Shown piece after piece: positions 62,033-64,000 of a stretch of 64,000 nucleotides of DNA (positions are counted from its first letter, which is position 1; each line of letters begins with the position of its first letter). Origin of the DNA: Kitasatospora sp. MAP12-44 (GTDB lineage: Bacteria; Actinomycetota; Actinomycetes; Streptomycetales; Streptomycetaceae). A program made the translations under genes and the position numbers. The notes beneath the pieces were generated by a model. The model saw nothing but the letters and a program-made list of their open reading frames with translations, searched no databases and was not told where the DNA came from. The DNA is taken from positions 8,680,001 to 8,744,000 of the forward strand of contig NZ_JARZAE010000004.1 in the NCBI RefSeq assembly GCF_029892095.1. The letters are read 5' to 3'.

Positions 62033-63172
62033 TCACTGGGTGGCGGCGGAGCGTTCGTCGTGGTCGGGGAGGGAGAGGGCGGTGCGGGCGGCGGCTTCGG
62101 CGGCCTCGGGGGAGTGGGCGGAGACGGTGGCCACCAGTTGGTCGAGCGGCGTGGTGGCGTCCCTCGTGGCAGCCGTCCAGACCAGCTGGTCGGCGCGGAG
62201 TTCCGTCAGCAGGGCGGCCACCTGGGTCTGGGCGGTGGCCGGCCAGGTCTGCACCTCCAGGCCGGCCTTGGCCAGGCTGATGCTGTCCGAGGTCTGCTGG
62301 ATCCAGGTGCGGTAGGCCTCGTCGTCCGTCTGCGGGTCGCCTGTGGGCTTTGCCCACGGCGTGCTGTCCAGCGGGGCGAGGTTCTGCAGGAACTGCTGCT
62401 GGACCGGGGTCAGGTTGGTCGCGTCGCGCCGCAGCGGACTGCCGTAGCTTCCGACGGCTATGTCCTTGAGGTAGCAGATCCCGGTGCGCCCGCCGGCCAG
62501 CCAGCTGACCTCGTCGCTGGGGTAGAGGAAGGTGGACATGACGAAGACCGGGCGTGCCCACGGGTCGGTGACGTAGGCCGCCTCGCTGCCCTGGCAGGCC
62601 GTCATGGTCTCCCGCTGGGCGGTCGCGGCGCCCGGAAAGGCGCCGTTGCCCAGGGCGGGCCGGGCCGAGACCTCGCCATTGTGCTCGCCCTTACAGGGCA
62701 CTGGCACGATGCGACCCGGCTGGGCGGGGGAGTTGTCGAAGCAGTCGCCGACCTTGAGCGACCAGGCGACGGACGGCCTGCCGTTCACGGCGGTCGGGTG
62801 CTGGAGGCCGTGCACGAAGCCGTGCACGAAGGCGCCGCCGAACGCGATGCTCACCAGCAGGCCCAGGAGCCCGAGGACGATGCCGGTCACAGCCAGCCCG
62901 CGGCCGCGCTGCTTCCGCTTGCGGAGCTGGACCAGCGCGCCGATCCCCAGGCCCAGGCCGAGCGGCCACAGACAGCACGTCAGGCCGGTGACCAGCGCGC
63001 CGATCGCCAGACCGTTGGTGCCCGCGTGCCACTGCGGCTCGGCGAACCCCGGTGGCAACTGGCCGCCGTAGCCGCCGGGTTCAGGCGGAGCCCAGGGCGA
63101 GGCAGAGAAGGCGGGCGAGGGCGGCGAGGGTGGTGCCCAGATGTCCTGCTGCTCGGTGCGGTCATCGGTCAT
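62033..63172 (-). CDS. DUF4190-type membrane protein with septum-formation-like exported domain
   Basis: 379 residues, ATG at 63172. A Pro/Ser/Gly-rich cytoplasmic N-terminus precedes two TM segments (about 52-80 and 93-120; GLAIGALVTGLTCCLWPLGL, GLAVTGIVLGLLGLLVSIAF). The exported part opens SLKVGDCFDNSPAQPGRIVP with VPCKGEHNGEVSARPALG, the pattern of the septum-formation domain. C-terminal helices follow. Its stop is only 6 bp from the tip of IS copy D, so the insertion just missed the gene. Confidence 0.8.
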   Translation of the reverse strand: MTDDRTEQQDIWAPPSPPSPAFSASPWAPPEPGGYGGQLPPGFAEPQWHAGTNGLAIGALVTGLTCCLWPLGLGLGIGALVQLRKRKQRGRGLAVTGIVLGLLGLLVSIAFGGAFVHGFVHGLQHPTAVNGRPSVAWSLKVGDCFDNSPAQPGRIVPVPCKGEHNGEVSARPALGNGAFPGAATAQRETMTACQGSEAAYVTDPWARPVFVMSTFLYPSDEVSWLAGGRTGICYLKDIAVGSYGSPLRRDATNLTPVQQQFLQNLAPLDSTPWAKPTGDPQTDDEAYRTWIQQTSDSISLAKAGLEVQTWPATAQTQVAALLTELRADQLVWTAATRDATTPLDQLVATVSAHSPEAAEAAARTALSLPDHDERSAATQ

Positions 63173-63289
63173 GTCTGCGTCTGCCCCCGTGGTCTGCCTG
63201 GCATAGCTGCCCGACGCGCACCCGGATATGGCGGACGCGTGTTCGATCAAGGATGGACTTTAGCGGACCCTGCAGACGGACCTTCACCC

Positions 63290-63515
63290 CGCGTTGCCCA
63301 GGTGGGCCAGTGCGATCACGGCGATCCGGGGACAGGTAGCGCCCGGCCGGGGTTCGGGGGATCCAGCCGCGCTCGGCCAGCCTGCGCAACTTCCCGCGCA
63401 CCAGCTCCACCTTCGCCTCCAGCAGATCCAGCCCCAGCTCGCGGGCCACGTCCTTGGCCTGCAACGGGCCACCGCCGCCCGCGACGACCTCCATGATCGC
63501 CCGATAAGTAGTGTT
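63290..63515 (-). pseudogene. fused IS remnant: accessory winged helix joined to transposase piece (copy E)
   Basis: The minus strand carries YRAIMEVVAGGGGPLQAKDV, ARELGLDLLEAKVELVRGKL and RRLAERGWIPRTPAGRYL, closely matching the winged helix of copy C. It runs directly into IAVIALAHLGN, which in copy C lies about 230 bp later inside the transposase. An internal deletion joined the two. Confidence 0.75.
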
Positions 63516-63690
63516 CGCAGAGCTGGTCGGCGAGGTCCTCGATGGCTAGTTCCTGCTCGCCCGCGTCCCACGTTGACAACGAGTCGGCCGCCGGTACGGC
63601 CGGCTCGAGCAGGCCCGACAGCCGCAGGAACTCGGAGCGATGGGTCGTCCGGGGGTCGTCACAGCGGTCATTGCATCAAAGACCTGCCGA
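63508..63690 (-). pseudogene. possible MafI-type immunity protein fragment
   Basis: Upstream of the IS remnant, the minus strand encodes THRSEFLRLSGLLEPAVPAA, DSLSTWDAGEQELAIEDLAD and QLCEHY before it is cut by IS sequence. The ELAIEDLADQL-EH segment resembles small polymorphic-toxin immunity proteins of the MafI group. Only about 55 codons remain and the assignment is tentative. Confidence 0.4.
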
Positions 63691-63728
63691 GTGCCGCCAG
63701 GACGGCCTGCGGCGCGGTGGTGGTGGGG

Positions 63729-63935
63729 TCAGGTGAAAAGGTCGGGGTGTGGGCAGGTCTCCAGGGGGCTGCCGGGGCGGTCTGCCCAGTTCCACCAGAC
63801 GTGGCGCTGGGGGCAGCCCCAGACACTGCGGCATGTGCGCTTGCCGTCGTCCTCCCGCCGGAAGAGGGCCATGGCGAGTCCCCGGAGGGGCTGTTGGCAG
63901 GTGGGGCAGGTCGGCGGGTTCTCTTCGCAGGACAT
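63729..63935 (-). CDS. small zinc-ribbon-like protein
   Basis: 68 residues from ATG at 63935. MSCEENPPTCPTCQQPLRGL, AMALFRREDDGKRTCRSVWG and CPQRHVWWNWADRPGSPLET, ending CPHPDLFT. Four to six Cys, in CPTC and CRSVWGCPQRH spacing, suggest one zinc site. I have seen this type annotated only as hypothetical in Streptomyces. Cytosolic; no partner visible before the window ends. Confidence 0.6.
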   Translation of the reverse strand: MSCEENPPTCPTCQQPLRGLAMALFRREDDGKRTCRSVWGCPQRHVWWNWADRPGSPLETCPHPDLFT

Positions 63936-64000
63936 GGCTGGGGACAGTACAGCCACGACCGGTCCGCTTGTGGTCGGCTGTGTGCGTAGCAGTGGTCGCA

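Noticed and set aside
1..64000. CRISPR arrays, tRNA or rRNA genes
   Set aside because: No evenly spaced short direct repeats and no recognisable tRNA arms or rRNA segments were seen on reading; a tRNA scan was not possible.

Overview
The window is high-GC actinobacterial DNA, most like Streptomyces or a close relative such as Kitasatospora. The signs are GTG/TTG starts, a SARP regulator, LAL-type LuxR proteins, Tat and lipoprotein signals, CU044_5270/ECF sigma pairs and a dense litter of actinobacterial insertion sequences. There is no rRNA, tRNA or housekeeping gene, and about a third of the window is mobile or decayed DNA. It reads as accessory DNA, for example a chromosome arm or a plasmid; sequence alone does not decide which.

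Layout. 1-3.7 kb: a Tn554-like tyrosine-recombinase transposon (tnpA-tnpB-tnpC order) with a one-base frameshift in tnpB. 3.7-9.0 kb: IS debris around a divergent HTH-regulator/SDR pair and a complete two-frame IS5-family element. 9.2-18.2 kb: a large SARP regulator facing a run of secreted proteins (two I36-like paralogues, a bulb-lectin protein, an SH3-like protein), then a CHAP protein with internal repeats. 18.8-20.9 kb: a small secreted peptide coupled to a frameshifted gene, and a LuxR C-terminal protein. 20.9-36.7 kb: an IS5 element, then a catabolic/detoxification block (three alpha/beta hydrolases, metallo-beta-lactamase-fold enzyme, SnoaL-like, MFS/TetR pair, LAL regulator, tautomerase, OsmC, FUSC). 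36.6-46.0 kb: nested mobile DNA (IS4 split by a group II intron, IS3, IS630 with passenger, IS5 and another IS). 46.2-50.7 kb: a Tat-exported L-amino-acid-oxidase-like enzyme, IS debris, a lipoprotein. 50.7-64 kb: a membrane-protein gene cut by a second identical IS3, more IS remnants, a TauD-like dioxygenase, an ECF sigma/CU044_5270 pair, an M48 protease and small proteins.

Two signals stand out. First, a palindrome-like site with gene-oriented consensus TCAC-CTATTCGC-GTGA lies 90-170 bp upstream of at least five separate transcription units between 23.7 and 32.9 kb, always in the same orientation to its gene, and nowhere else that I noticed. It looks like the operator of an undescribed local regulon, plausibly controlled by the LAL regulator inside the block. 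Second, an IS with about 100-bp imperfect terminal inverted repeats occurs as several broken copies (45.2, 53.0, 61.3 and 63.3 kb, with a relative of its accessory gene at 4.1 kb). It carries a coiled-coil plus winged-helix gene ahead of its DDE transposase; the role of that gene is unknown.

The insertion history can be read exactly in places. IS3 copy 2 split a two-TM membrane protein with a 3-bp ACC duplication. IS630 split a small coupled gene at TA. An IS5 element used the TTA of a hydrolase stop codon as its target and left that gene intact.
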